Source: Marinobacter sp. ATCH36
Lineage (GTDB): Bacteria > Pseudomonadota > Gammaproteobacteria > Pseudomonadales > Oleiphilaceae
Length of the DNA: 64,000 bases
Direction: 5' to 3'
Assembly (NCBI RefSeq): GCF_023555055.1
Contig: NZ_JAMJPL010000001.1
Location: 310,001 to 374,000, forward strand
The translations under genes and the position numbers were made by a program. Below, in pieces: positions 8,175 to 17,001 of the stretch. The notes beneath the pieces are model-generated. The model did not search any database, was not told where the DNA came from, and saw only the letters and a list, made by a program, of their open reading frames with translations. Positions within the stretch are counted from its first letter, which is position 1. Each line of letters begins with the position of its first letter.

Positions 8175-9761
8175 ATGGTCTTCCGTCAAACTTTCATATT
8201 ATCGAGTCTGGCGTTGAGCGCCGTACTGATTATCGCCGGTATCATCTGGCCCGGTTCTAACTGGATCTGGTTGATCGTCGGGCCCTTGATTATCCTTGGG
8301 GTTCATGATCTTATCCAGAACAAGCACACATTACTCAAGATCTATCCGATCATTGGTCATTTCCGTTACCTGTTCGAATCGGTTCGGCGGGAGCTGCAAC
8401 AATACTTCGTGGAATCCGATCTCGATGGTGCTCCGGTCAACCGGGAGTTCCGCAGTCTTGTCTATCAACGAGCCAAAAAAGATAACGATACCCGCGCCTT
8501 TGGCACCATCTTCGATGTCTACCGCGACGGTTATGAATGGGTGAACCACTCCATGGCTCCCAGGGCGTGCCGTCCGGTTGATTTGCGGGTCACCTTTGGT
8601 GGGCCGGGATGTACCAGACCCTACGAGGCCTCCCCGCTGAATATCTCCGCCATGAGTTACGGCGCCCTGAACCGCAATGCCGTGATGGCCCTTAACCGCG
8701 GCGCAAAACTCGGAAATTTTGCCCATAACACCGGCGAAGGTGGGATCAGCGAGTGGCACCTTGAATACGGTGGTGACCTGATCTGGCAAATCGGAACCGG
8801 CTATTTCGGTTGCCGCACGCCGGAGGGCGTTTTCGACCCGGGTCTGTTTGCAGAGCAGGCTGGCCGGGATGTGGTCAAGATGATCGAAATCAAACTGTCC
8901 CAGGGTGCCAAGCCCGGGCATGGCGGCATGCTGCCAGCCGCCAAGCTTACCGAAGAAATTGCCCGAATCCGCATGGTACCCATGGGGGAGGACGTTTTAT
9001 CACCACCCGGGCACTCGGCCTTCTCGAGCCCCGCTGGGCTGCTGCAATTTGTCGCCGAACTTCGAACACTGTCGGGGGGCAAACCGGTGGGATTCAAGTT
9101 GTGCCCCGGCAACCGACGGGAATTCCTGGGTGTCTGCAAGGCCATGGTGGAAACCGGCCTACTGCCGGATTTCATTACCGTGGATGGTGGTGAAGGCGGC
9201 ACCGGGGCCGCGCCGGTAGAACTGACCAACTCGGTGGGCATGCCGCTGCGGGACGGCCTGCATTTTGTACACAATGCGCTGCGGGGCATCGGCGTTCGCG
9301 ACAGGGTCAGAATAATTGCCTCCGGCAAGGCCTTTTCGGCATTTCACATGCTCCGAATGATGGTTCTGGGGGCGGATACCGTGAACTCAGCCCGCGGCAT
9401 GATGCTGGCGCTGGGCTGCATCCAGTCCCGCAGCTGCAACACAGACAAGTGCCCCACCGGCATCACCACCCAGAACCCCGCCCGCTACAAACAGCTGGAT
9501 GTTACCGACAAGGGCGTGCGGGTTGCGAACTATCATCATTCCTCTATGGAATCCCTGGCGGAACTGCTCAGCATTCTGGGTAAGGATCGATTGGAGGATC
9601 TGGAACCTGCGGATATTCAGCGGCGAGTCAGTCAGGGCAGTGTCCTGAACTATGCCCAGCTTTATTCCTGTATCGATGAGGGGTGTCTTTTGCATACGGA
9701 CTGCGCCCCAGACTCCTGGGCCAGTGACTGGCACCAGGCAACCGCGTACAGTTGGCGCTAA
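8175..9761 (+). CDS. Membrane-anchored FMN glutamate-synthase-domain protein
   Basis: 528 residues from the ATG at 8175 (AGGA nine bases upstream; an upstream frame to 8115 is less likely). Two hydrophobic segments at about residues 5-50 are followed by a complete glutamate synthase central/FMN domain. Visible signatures are SAMSYGALNRNA, the FMN-barrel GEGGISEWH and GHGGMLP, VDGGEGGTGAAP, and the cluster segment SCNTDKCPTGITTQNP that binds a 3Fe-4S centre in glutamate synthase. There is no glutaminase domain. Stand-alone proteins of this type are usually annotated as FMN-binding glutamate synthase family; their substrate is not established. The ADP-ribosylglycohydrolase-like gene begins 51 bp downstream, so the two are probably cotranscribed. 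Confidence 0.85.
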   Translation: MVFRQTFILSSLALSAVLIIAGIIWPGSNWIWLIVGPLIILGVHDLIQNKHTLLKIYPIIGHFRYLFESVRRELQQYFVESDLDGAPVNREFRSLVYQRAKKDNDTRAFGTIFDVYRDGYEWVNHSMAPRACRPVDLRVTFGGPGCTRPYEASPLNISAMSYGALNRNAVMALNRGAKLGNFAHNTGEGGISEWHLEYGGDLIWQIGTGYFGCRTPEGVFDPGLFAEQAGRDVVKMIEIKLSQGAKPGHGGMLPAAKLTEEIARIRMVPMGEDVLSPPGHSAFSSPAGLLQFVAELRTLSGGKPVGFKLCPGNRREFLGVCKAMVETGLLPDFITVDGGEGGTGAAPVELTNSVGMPLRDGLHFVHNALRGIGVRDRVRIIASGKAFSAFHMLRMMVLGADTVNSARGMMLALGCIQSRSCNTDKCPTGITTQNPARYKQLDVTDKGVRVANYHHSSMESLAELLSILGKDRLEDLEPADIQRRVSQGSVLNYAQLYSCIDEGCLLHTDCAPDSWASDWHQATAYSWR

Positions 9762-9812
9762 AAACGTGGTTTACCAATTTCGAATTCTGAGGCTGACCAA
9801 CAAGGATTTCCA

Positions 9813-11036
9813 ATGACGAGCATTGTACCCAACGACCGGAAACCCGCAATGATCGCCGCCCTTGCCGGCGGTTGGGTCGCCGACGCTGCAAGCCTGGGCC
9901 TGCACTGGCTCTATGACAGCCCGCGCATTCTGGAAGTAGGCGGCCAGTCACCGGAGTTCCTGATTCCGAAAGTCGAGTATTACAAAGGTGGATTCGGGTA
10001 CTTTGCGCACGAAGGCAAACAGTCTGGTGATATCAGCCACTATGGCGCAGCTACTGGCGTACTGGCCGACAGTCTGCTGGCCTGTGAAGGCACCCTGGAT
10101 ATCCGCGATTATCAGCGGTGTTTTCGCGCTTTCTTTGGCCCAGGTGGTCAATGGCAGGGTTACATTGATAACCCGACCCGTCTCACTCTTGCCAATCTGC
10201 ACAGTATTGAGCAGAACGCGATTGAAGAGGCTCAAACGACCACTACAACCGAACTGACCGATAAGCAGAAACGCATCCTGGTCCAGAAAGTTCTGCCTTA
10301 TACCCGGCGTCTGAGTGGCGACCAACTGGCCGAACCGGTCACCCGGGCCATCAGCCTTACCTATCAAGAGCCGGAGATACAGCGAGCAGGCGTTCACCTG
10401 GCAGAAACCATTGATCGTCAGTTACTACTGGAAAGTGGCGCCGATGACATGCAGCTCCCGGCAGTCTCTAAACTGCCGCCGCTGGTGGCCGCCTACTGTG
10501 GTAGCGAAACCCTGATGGAAGTCACGGAAGCGGCTGTCCGGGTGACTAATCACAATGATGAAGCCGTGGCATGGGCCCGCTGTGCTGCCCGGCTTCTGGA
10601 TCACCTGTTCCGGGGCGAGCCCATGTCAGCAGCCCTGGACGCTGCCATCCCCGAAGCACCCGATTCGAGAAATCTCAACAAAGCCCGGCTCGGTGCCGGT
10701 CTGGATGCGCCAGGCGCTGGCGACACCTTTGGCCGTACCTGCTACCTCCACGAGGCCATGCCAGTGATTTTTCATATCCTGAGCCATGCCAGAAGCTTTA
10801 CCGAAGCCGTTCGCGCCAATATACGGTGCGGGGGCGATTCCTGTGGCCGTGCCTGGATCATCGGCCCAGCCATGGCGGCTGTTTACGGCGTTGGCGGGGA
10901 GTACGGCATCCCCCTGAGCTGGCTGGCCCGGGTTACGGGTGCGCCCGCTATCCTCGCGGATATTGAATCACTGGTGAATCGCACATGGGCACCGAAGGAG
11001 CAGAACCGTGAACAATCCGGTTGCCCGGCACATTGA
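9813..11036 (+). CDS. ADP-ribosylglycohydrolase family protein
   Basis: 407 residues with AAGGA six bases before the ATG. The N-terminus GGWVADAASLGLHWLYD and the C-terminal RCGGDSCGRAWIIGPAMAA match the metal-binding ends of the DraG/ARH fold, which normally removes ADP-ribose from proteins or small molecules with two Mg or Mn ions. In this subfamily the usual aspartates are partly changed, so hydrolase activity is inferred only. It follows the FMN glutamate-synthase-like gene in the same direction and no ADP-ribosyltransferase is nearby. It ends 119 bp from the convergent SDR gene. Confidence 0.8.
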   Translation: MTSIVPNDRKPAMIAALAGGWVADAASLGLHWLYDSPRILEVGGQSPEFLIPKVEYYKGGFGYFAHEGKQSGDISHYGAATGVLADSLLACEGTLDIRDYQRCFRAFFGPGGQWQGYIDNPTRLTLANLHSIEQNAIEEAQTTTTTELTDKQKRILVQKVLPYTRRLSGDQLAEPVTRAISLTYQEPEIQRAGVHLAETIDRQLLLESGADDMQLPAVSKLPPLVAAYCGSETLMEVTEAAVRVTNHNDEAVAWARCAARLLDHLFRGEPMSAALDAAIPEAPDSRNLNKARLGAGLDAPGAGDTFGRTCYLHEAMPVIFHILSHARSFTEAVRANIRCGGDSCGRAWIIGPAMAAVYGVGGEYGIPLSWLARVTGAPAILADIESLVNRTWAPKEQNREQSGCPAH

Positions 11037-11155
11037 AAATGGCCTTTGGGGCGCGGGTCTGGTACGGTTTTTTACACTGAAAAGTATCTGCGCCGCTGGT
11101 TCGAGCGATACAGCCAAGGCATTGCGCCAGTAAACGGTGCCGAACGCCAGCGCCG

Positions 11156-11854
11156 TTACCAGTTTTCCCCGAACGGACGTATATCCAACTCGAATGTCCA
11201 GGCGGACGGGTCCTGCTGGCAGAGGTTCCAGACCGCATCTGCCACAGCGGCCGGTTTCACGAAGAAATCGTCGGGTTTGTCCGCCAGCCACTCGCGGGTG
11301 CGGGGTAGGTCCACCACGCCATCGATGACAACATTGGCGACATGGATTTTTTCCGGGCCAAGCTGACGCGCCAGAGACTGGGCGAGACTGCGCTGGGCGG
11401 CTTTTGCGGAAGCGAAGGGCGCAGTGTTGGCTCGCCCCCGGGTGGCGGCGGATGCGCTGGTCACCACGATGCGGGCGGTGTCATGCTGTCGCAGTTGTGG
11501 CAGCGCCGCTTTGGTGGCCGCCACCAATCCCTGCACATTGATGCGCCAGTTGGCCTCAAAGTCCTCCAGGCTGGCGTCTTCCACGTTCTTGAAGACACCA
11601 CCGCCGGCGTTATAGAGCATCACCGATACCGGTCCAAGCTTGCTCTCGATTGACGACAGCACCGCAGTGATCTGTTCTGGCTCCATCATGTCACAGGCAA
11701 AGGCATGGGCACCGGCAACCGATTGCTCCAGCTGGTTCAGGTAATCTTCGCTGCGAGCCAGCATGGCCACCTGAAAGCCCTCGTCGCAGAATCGTCGTAC
11801 GAAGGCCTCGCCATTGCCTGGCCCCACACCCATAACAACGCATACCTTGTTCAT
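11156..11854 (-). CDS. SDR family oxidoreductase with Phe in place of catalytic Tyr
   Basis: 232 residues from the ATG at 11854 (GGGAGAG upstream; a longer frame to 11923 lacks such a site). The Rossmann start is MGVGPGNGEAF rather than the common TGxxxGxG. NAGGG and a Ser in TSASAATRGR follow, but the usual YxxxK reads FASAK, so the catalytic Tyr is Phe. The C-terminal VDLPRTREWL and TFELDIRPFGENW are characteristic of one SDR subfamily that I recall carrying Phe here. Reductase activity should therefore not be assumed; it may bind NAD(P)H in another role. It lies after the sulfur genes in the same direction, with its start 47 bp from the small membrane protein. Confidence 0.75.
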   Translation of the reverse strand: MNKVCVVMGVGPGNGEAFVRRFCDEGFQVAMLARSEDYLNQLEQSVAGAHAFACDMMEPEQITAVLSSIESKLGPVSVMLYNAGGGVFKNVEDASLEDFEANWRINVQGLVAATKAALPQLRQHDTARIVVTSASAATRGRANTAPFASAKAAQRSLAQSLARQLGPEKIHVANVVIDGVVDLPRTREWLADKPDDFFVKPAAVADAVWNLCQQDPSAWTFELDIRPFGENW

Positions 11855-11901
11855 AAAAAGTCTCTCCCGCCGGTCGCACCGGCCAGTTTGTCGGAATCTG
11901 A

Positions 11902-12096
11902 TCAGTCCCGTGTCGACGGACAAGGTGCCCCACAGGGCGCACAGGTCGTTTCATCCCGCTGATTCAATGCGGTCTCCACGTTACCGTGCCCGGAATTGAA
12001 CGCAAAGGTGGGACTGCGCAGGTGGTCCGCCATAATCAGCACGAGAATAATCCCCAATATCACCAGAATACGGGTGCGGCTGTAGGCTCGCTCCAT
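11902..12096 (-). CDS. Small single-pass membrane protein with Cys-rich tail
   Basis: 64 residues from the ATG at 12096, which has AAGGA five bases upstream; an in-frame ATG at 12111 overlaps the permease stop codon as TGATG. Residues 9-25 are one transmembrane helix and the end carries CAPCGAPC, three cysteines spaced as two Cys-X2/3-Cys pairs. The tight coupling to a YeeE/YedE sulfur permease and a sulfurtransferase suggests a role in handling sulfane sulfur or thiols at the membrane. No known family was recognised. Confidence 0.65.
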   Translation of the reverse strand: MERAYSRTRILVILGIILVLIMADHLRSPTFAFNSGHGNVETALNQRDETTCAPCGAPCPSTRD

Positions 12097-12110
12097 TGAA
12101 TCCTTCCCCA

Positions 12111-13328
12111 TCAGTTTGGCAGCCGAAACCAGGGCCGCAAGCGGATGCCGATCAGTGAACCCACGAAGGCGCAGGCGAACCATACCCAGGCGTGCAGGCT
12201 GGCAGAAGCAATGCCGGAAAACAGCGCTCCGATGTTGCAACCAAAGCCCAGCCTTGCACCGTATCCCAGCAGCAGGCCACCGACTACGGCAGCCAGGAAC
12301 TGACGGCCCTCCGGCCGATTGCGGCTGGCTTCGTTGAAACGGTTGGCCAGCCCTGCCGCTAGCATGGCACCGAGCAGAAGCCCGAAGTTCATTACCGAGG
12401 GGATGTTGGTGAGCACTGAATCCTTCAGAGCCATGGCCGGGTAGTCCCAGGTCCAGAATTCAAACTGGGACATGTTCACGCCCACCACTTCCAGCGCTTT
12501 GGCACCCCAGACATTAAACGCAAAAGTAATGCTCCATGGCGCGCCGCCGATGGCCAGGGTAAGGGCGTTACCGGCGGCCAGAATCAGGATGGCCCAGGTG
12601 AAGGGCCAGCGGCCACTCAGCAGCGTCCTGAAAACACCATGCGCCTGACCTTTCCAGAGCAGTTCGCCCTTTTCAACATTGCCATGGGCATTTCGCTCAA
12701 TGCGGTTGACCCACCAGGCAATCAGCCCCAGGCCGACAAACTGAACCAGAATGGCCCCGCTGACGCCGAAGGTGTTCACCAGCGGCACCGGATCAAACCC
12801 CGGCTGATCCAGCCACCAGGGCAAATGGATGGATCCAAGCACCGCGCCGGCAATGAAAAACACCAGCGTCACCGCCATACGGATATTGCCGGCGCCCAGG
12901 GTAAACAGGGTGCCGGAGCCACATCCGCCACCCAGTTGCATGCCCAGTCCAAAGAGGAACGAGCCCACGACCAGGGATGTCCCCACCGGTGCAACCGCTC
13001 CCACCAGGCCGGCCTGGCCGCTGTGGAGCATTGGCACCATGATCAGCGACGTTACCCCGAACAGCAGTAACTGGGCACGCATACCGGCACCCCTCTTTTT
13101 AACAACCAGATTCCGCCAGCCAGCGGTAAAACCGAACGCACCGTGATACAGCGCCATGCCAAGTACAGTGCCGATCACAAACAGCGCCACCATGAAAGGG
13201 GCGGTTTCCAGCCAGATAAGCCCGCCCAGGAGGGCAAGGCCCACCAGGGCGGTTGATACAATAAATCGATCCACTTGCCAGCCGGGCTGCTGGAGCCCGG
13301 GCCGAAAGACTGCGGAATCAGCCATCAC
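12111..13328 (-). CDS. YeeE/YedE family sulfur-compound permease
   Basis: 405 residues, highly hydrophobic, with two homologous halves as in the YeeE/YedE (TsuA) family that takes up thiosulfate or related sulfur species. Each half has the conserved cysteine signature: GMQLGGGCGSGTLF near residue 129 and ARLGFGCNIGALFSG near residue 362; the family passes substrate along these cysteines. It is cotranscribed with the rhodanese-like gene upstream (14 bp gap) and the Cys-rich small protein downstream (1-base overlap). The substrate here is inferred from the family, not shown by the sequence. Confidence 0.87.
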   Translation of the reverse strand: MMADSAVFRPGLQQPGWQVDRFIVSTALVGLALLGGLIWLETAPFMVALFVIGTVLGMALYHGAFGFTAGWRNLVVKKRGAGMRAQLLLFGVTSLIMVPMLHSGQAGLVGAVAPVGTSLVVGSFLFGLGMQLGGGCGSGTLFTLGAGNIRMAVTLVFFIAGAVLGSIHLPWWLDQPGFDPVPLVNTFGVSGAILVQFVGLGLIAWWVNRIERNAHGNVEKGELLWKGQAHGVFRTLLSGRWPFTWAILILAAGNALTLAIGGAPWSITFAFNVWGAKALEVVGVNMSQFEFWTWDYPAMALKDSVLTNIPSVMNFGLLLGAMLAAGLANRFNEASRNRPEGRQFLAAVVGGLLLGYGARLGFGCNIGALFSGIASASLHAWVWFACAFVGSLIGIRLRPWFRLPN

Positions 13329-13342
13329 GTGCTCACTCGCTA

Positions 13343-14299
13343 TCAGTTAAACAGGTCCAGAAGTTTGGCAAGGCCTTTCTTCGCGACCTGCAGGGGGCGG
13401 TCGCTGTCCTGGGACCACTCCGCCATGGAACCATCGTAAAGCGCAACTTCTTCAAACCCGGCCAGCTCGCTCAATACAAACCAGTCTGTAGCCGCCCAGT
13501 GGCCGGTATTGCAGAAGGCGATCGTGCGGGTTCCGGGGTTCAGTTCGGCCTGGTTTACCCGCGCGGTGATGCTGTCCTGATTGAGATACCAGGCCTGGTC
13601 ACGTTCACCCAGAAAATCCAGATGAGGCAGGCTTCGCGCATCCGGAATCGTGCCCGGCGCCCTGGCTGCGGGAGACTGATTTTCACCCCGGAAATAATCC
13701 GATGGGCGTGCATCCACCAACTGGGCCTGGGTGCCACGTGCCGCTTCGACTTCCTCCAGGGAAGCGATCAGGTGCTGCTGAAGACTGCCCTCGAATTCGG
13801 TAACAGCACGCTGATCGTCTTCACCACTGGAAATCTCATGCCCACCGGCCGTCCAGCCGGCAAAGCCGCCATTGAGAATGGTGACGTCATCATGGCCAAG
13901 TACGCGAAAGGTCCAGTAAACCCTGGCCGCGCTGCCAAAATCCGTAGCGCCGGTACCCGCCGGTACGACGACCACGGTATCGTCATTGCCGATCCCCAGC
14001 CCGCCAATCAGGCGCTCCAGGCTGGCTACTGGCGGCAGAAGCCCGGCGACACCGTCGCGGGTCTCGCGCCAGCCATCCCCAGTGTAGCTACTGTATATGG
14101 CCCCGGGGATATGGGCTTCCTGGAAACTGCTGCGATCACCGCCATTATCGATAGCGGAACGTACATCCAGTACCACCAGATCATCCCGGCCAAGATTGGC
14201 ATTCAACCAACCGGCATCCACTAGAGGCGGTGTTGTGTCACCTTCAGCCAATGCCAGCGAACTGGCAAAGACCAGAACAATGGCCAGTAAACGACTCAT
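13343..14299 (-). CDS. Periplasmic tandem-rhodanese sulfurtransferase
   Basis: 318 residues from the ATG at 14299, with GGAGAA five bases before it. A signal peptide ends near ALA-EG. Two rhodanese domains follow: the N-terminal one (LVVLDVRS, HIPGAIYSSY) is inactive-type and the C-terminal one has LVDARPSDYF and the active-site loop FCNTGHWAAT with the catalytic Cys. This is the thiosulfate/3-mercaptopyruvate sulfurtransferase architecture, but exported. It leads the operon with a YeeE/YedE permease, so it may deliver or take sulfane sulfur at the outer side of the permease. Confidence 0.87.
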   Translation of the reverse strand: MSRLLAIVLVFASSLALAEGDTTPPLVDAGWLNANLGRDDLVVLDVRSAIDNGGDRSSFQEAHIPGAIYSSYTGDGWRETRDGVAGLLPPVASLERLIGGLGIGNDDTVVVVPAGTGATDFGSAARVYWTFRVLGHDDVTILNGGFAGWTAGGHEISSGEDDQRAVTEFEGSLQQHLIASLEEVEAARGTQAQLVDARPSDYFRGENQSPAARAPGTIPDARSLPHLDFLGERDQAWYLNQDSITARVNQAELNPGTRTIAFCNTGHWAATDWFVLSELAGFEEVALYDGSMAEWSQDSDRPLQVAKKGLAKLLDLFN

Positions 14300-14529
14300 G
14301 ACACTTCTCCTGTGCAATTCATTTTTGAACGATCATTATGAAACCAATAGAACAGAATGCATAGCCGTGTTTTTATGCTGTTTTCTTATATATAAATCTC
14401 TGATTTTTCCTACAAATCCCGATGAAACCCTGTAACGGCGGGCGTCAATCGGGTGTCTATAACTCGTAAGCGCGGCATAACCGATTCCCGGAATGCCCCG
14501 CATGTCCCCATGAAAACGAGGTAAATACT

Positions 14530-14688
14530 ATGAAAAAGCTGACCCTGATATTCGCTGCCATGGCACTGTCATTCTCCGCCAGCACCGCACTGGCCATGAA
14601 TGGCCAGGCCGACCGTATCAACGAAGCGCGAAGCTATCCGGATAAAACCGTGGAGAAGGTTACGGAGGTAAAAGCACCTGCGAAATGA
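14530..14688 (+). CDS. Small exported peptide, 52 residues
   Basis: GAGGT precedes the ATG. A clear signal peptide (residues 1-22, ending ALA) leaves a mature peptide of about 30 residues rich in charged residues (ADRINEARSYPDKTVEKVTEV). A Rho-independent terminator begins 14 bases after the stop, so this is a single-gene transcript. No family was recognised and there are no cysteines in the mature part. Confidence 0.65.
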   Translation: MKKLTLIFAAMALSFSASTALAMNGQADRINEARSYPDKTVEKVTEVKAPAK

Positions 14689-14701
14689 TCAGAACACTAA
14701 G

Positions 14702-14733
14702 AAGCCGCTGTTCCGGAGAATAGCGGCTTTTTT
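14702..14733 (+). terminator. Rho-independent terminator
   Basis: A perfect AAGCCGCT/AGCGGCTT stem with a 12-base loop is followed by a T-run. It ends the small exported peptide gene and, from the other strand, may also serve the DUF547 gene. Confidence 0.85.
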
Positions 14734-14757
14734 GTGGGTAATATTAATGGGTAGGGG

Positions 14758-15606
14758 TTAACGGAATTCTGAAAAATTAGCCGGCCTGTTCAGGTCCCAG
14801 TCGTAATCAATGAACTTCATCGTCGAGGTATCAGCAACTCGCCCTGCTATGGACGAATCCGCCCATTTCTTGATGAATGCCTTTCCCGAACCGGCGGCCT
14901 CTTCGAAATCCTCTTCATACCATTTGAACAATTCGGTCACGTAGAGCGTATCGCCTTCCACCTTCAGGTGGCGATCTGTGTTGAAGGCCCGTCGTGTATT
15001 CTCGGCCAGCAAGTCTTCAAGGTTATCAGCGTCATAGACAACATCCCGCAGCGGTGGACAGCCAACCGATGCACAATTCACAGCAAAGTGAATCCGGGCG
15101 TCTTTCCAGCCTTTATCCGCGTAATCACTGCCCAGCAGGATTTCCTTTTCCATCTGACTGAGGCTGTAGTCCTGCCCGCCGATATCGAATTTCTTCCGTT
15201 CAAAAACGCTGTCAACGAACGGATTGATACGGCCACCGTAATCCCATACGGATGACACCAGTTCGCCACCTGGTCGTTCAGTCAGAATCTGGTCGAGCAT
15301 GAAGAAGTTGTAGGCGTTGATCCAGAAGGCAACGGATTCCGCCTGTCCTTGCAGATTCGAGGGGTCAAACGCCTTCAGAGTTTCTCGCTGCTCTTTCAGA
15401 GTCTGATCCAGGCTATCTCCGGCCAGCGCAGAGCGATAGTCAAAGGCGGAAAGCAGCGCGTTTCCCGGCAGTGATTTTTCAATCAGGTGCTGATCAAGAA
15501 GTTTCTGGAAGTGCTGGAAATTATCGCTATTGGCATCAGAGAGAGCCCTGCCCGGAAGCAGTGCCAGCAACACAATCAAGGACAAAAATGTATAACCTCG
15601 CATCAT
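14758..15606 (-). CDS. Exported DUF547 protein
   Basis: 282 residues with a signal peptide (about 1-23, ending ALS-DA). FWINAYNFFMLD near 92 and HFAVNCASVGCPPL near 172 are the two signatures of the DUF547 family, whose bacterial members are exported and of unknown activity. The Cys and His in NCASVGCPPL are well placed for a catalytic or metal site but no reaction is known. The start is at ATGATG with GGAGAGG immediately upstream; either Met is possible. Confidence 0.85.
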   Translation of the reverse strand: MMRGYTFLSLIVLLALLPGRALSDANSDNFQHFQKLLDQHLIEKSLPGNALLSAFDYRSALAGDSLDQTLKEQRETLKAFDPSNLQGQAESVAFWINAYNFFMLDQILTERPGGELVSSVWDYGGRINPFVDSVFERKKFDIGGQDYSLSQMEKEILLGSDYADKGWKDARIHFAVNCASVGCPPLRDVVYDADNLEDLLAENTRRAFNTDRHLKVEGDTLYVTELFKWYEEDFEEAAGSGKAFIKKWADSSIAGRVADTSTMKFIDYDWDLNRPANFSEFR

Positions 15607-15867
15607 TCCTCTCCAGTCGGTCGATTTGATAAGGGTTTAGTGATCGGCTCTTCAGACCAACTCAAAAGGGTTCTGTTACAGGAAAAATTCATTGCAGCAT
15701 TTCCAGGAAGAAAAGGATAAGCAGGGAAAAGCGAGCCTGATCATATCCTACAGCCCTCCTGTAACGCTTTCCGGATTTGGGTGTCCATGTTGTGAACACC
15801 ATCCTGTGAGTTTATGCCGAACGGCGAAGTCAGTGGATGGAACTCAGCAAAAACGGAGGATACAACC

Positions 15868-16020
15868 ATGAAAATTCTGGCCTTAGTAGGTGCCCTGTTC
15901 GCCTTCACCATTGGTGTAACCGCACACGCCGAGGGCGTGAGCGCTGAAGACATAAAATGCGGAAATAATCCGAGTTGTGTCCACAGCCTGGAGAAAGGCA
16001 ACAGAGGGTCAACTGGCTAA
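15868..16020 (+). CDS. Small exported peptide with a Cys pair, 50 residues
   Basis: GGAGGA lies seven bases before the ATG. Residues 1-21 form a signal peptide (ending AHA-EG), leaving about 29 residues with CGNNPSC that could form a small disulfide loop. It is the second small secreted peptide within 1.4 kb and is followed by a TonB-receptor fragment. No family was recognised. Confidence 0.6.
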   Translation: MKILALVGALFAFTIGVTAHAEGVSAEDIKCGNNPSCVHSLEKGNRGSTG

Positions 16021-16082
16021 CCGGTTAACCTGCTCCACAAACCCGGCCGGTACGATATCCAGTACTGGCCGGTAGCTTAGCA

Positions 16083-16260
16083 ATGCGCCGGGACGGGCTG
16101 CATTCGCTGAACTCCATTGATCCGTCATCCATCGAACGTATCGAAGTTATCCGGGGCTCAAACGGTGTTTATGGTTTCGGCGGTACCGGCGGCATTATCA
16201 ACATCATCACCCGCAAGAACGAAAAAGGCGCGCCACTGTTCCGTACCGAACTGAACCAAC
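16083..16260 (+). pseudogene. TonB-dependent receptor plug-domain fragment
   Basis: The frame reads RDGLHSLNSIDPSSIERIEV and then VIRGSNGVYGFGGTGGIINI, a classic plug-domain core of TonB-dependent outer-membrane receptors. Neither the signal peptide and TonB box before it nor the 500-residue barrel after it is present. Similarity ends near 16258, just before the convergent VTT-domain gene. This is a non-functional remnant of about 55 codons. Confidence 0.75.
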
Positions 16261-16292
16261 GAATACTTGAGGTTCAGGCCTGTCCAAAATCC

Positions 16293-16988
16293 TCAGGATT
16301 GCCTATAGAGGTTCATCCAACGGGCCAGCCGTGAGTGCGGTTTTCGGCTCAGATACCAGGGAAGAATACTCATCATCACCAATACCACTACTGCTGCAGA
16401 AACAGTCAATGCCGGATTCAGCTCAAAGGTGTTTCCGAGCCCGGCAAAGACAAACGTCATCGGCAACATGCCCAACAGGGATGCCACCGCAAACCGCCAG
16501 CCATGAATGGCGGTCACGCCAGCGGCGTAACTGATCAGGGCAAAGGAAAACAGGGGAATCAGGCGGGTCAGGAAAACCATCCAGAACAACAGCCGCTGAG
16601 AGCCGTCGGAGGCAAAAACCGGGTTTGTGGAAAGTTTCTGCTTCAGGGCTTCGCGGCCGAGTATCCGGGCGATGAAGAATGCAATCATGGCACCCGCCAG
16701 AGCGCCCATCGCAGCCAGTGCTGTACCCGCAAAGATGCCGAAGGCAAGGCCGGATGCGGCACTGACAGGCAGGGTGGGTATAGGCCCTACAACCACTGCC
16801 AGCACCATCATCAGGAACAGAAACATCGGCCCCCAGGCACCCTGCCCGTTCATCCAGGCTGACAGGGCATCCGGCGACAGGCTCGCCGGCATGCCCAACT
16901 GCCTCAGAACCAGCCACAGTACTGCCATCAGCAAAGCAACTGCGGCAACCATGCCGATCCTGAACGGCCAGCCGGAAGGCAGCGTCAC
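16293..16988 (-). CDS. TVP38/TMEM64 (VTT domain) membrane protein
   Basis: 231 residues from a GTG at 16988, with CAGGTAG upstream. Five or six hydrophobic segments surround the VTT signature, including GPIPTLPVSAASGLAFG near 68-84 and TRLIPLFSFALISYAAG near 141-157. The family includes DedA/TMEM41-type proteins linked to lipid scrambling and membrane homeostasis; the specific substrate is unknown. It begins 13 bp after the PEBP gene, so the two are probably cotranscribed. Confidence 0.85.
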   Translation of the reverse strand: MTLPSGWPFRIGMVAAVALLMAVLWLVLRQLGMPASLSPDALSAWMNGQGAWGPMFLFLMMVLAVVVGPIPTLPVSAASGLAFGIFAGTALAAMGALAGAMIAFFIARILGREALKQKLSTNPVFASDGSQRLLFWMVFLTRLIPLFSFALISYAAGVTAIHGWRFAVASLLGMLPMTFVFAGLGNTFELNPALTVSAAVVVLVMMSILPWYLSRKPHSRLARWMNLYRQS

Positions 16989-17001
16989 CGGGCTACCTGC
17001 A

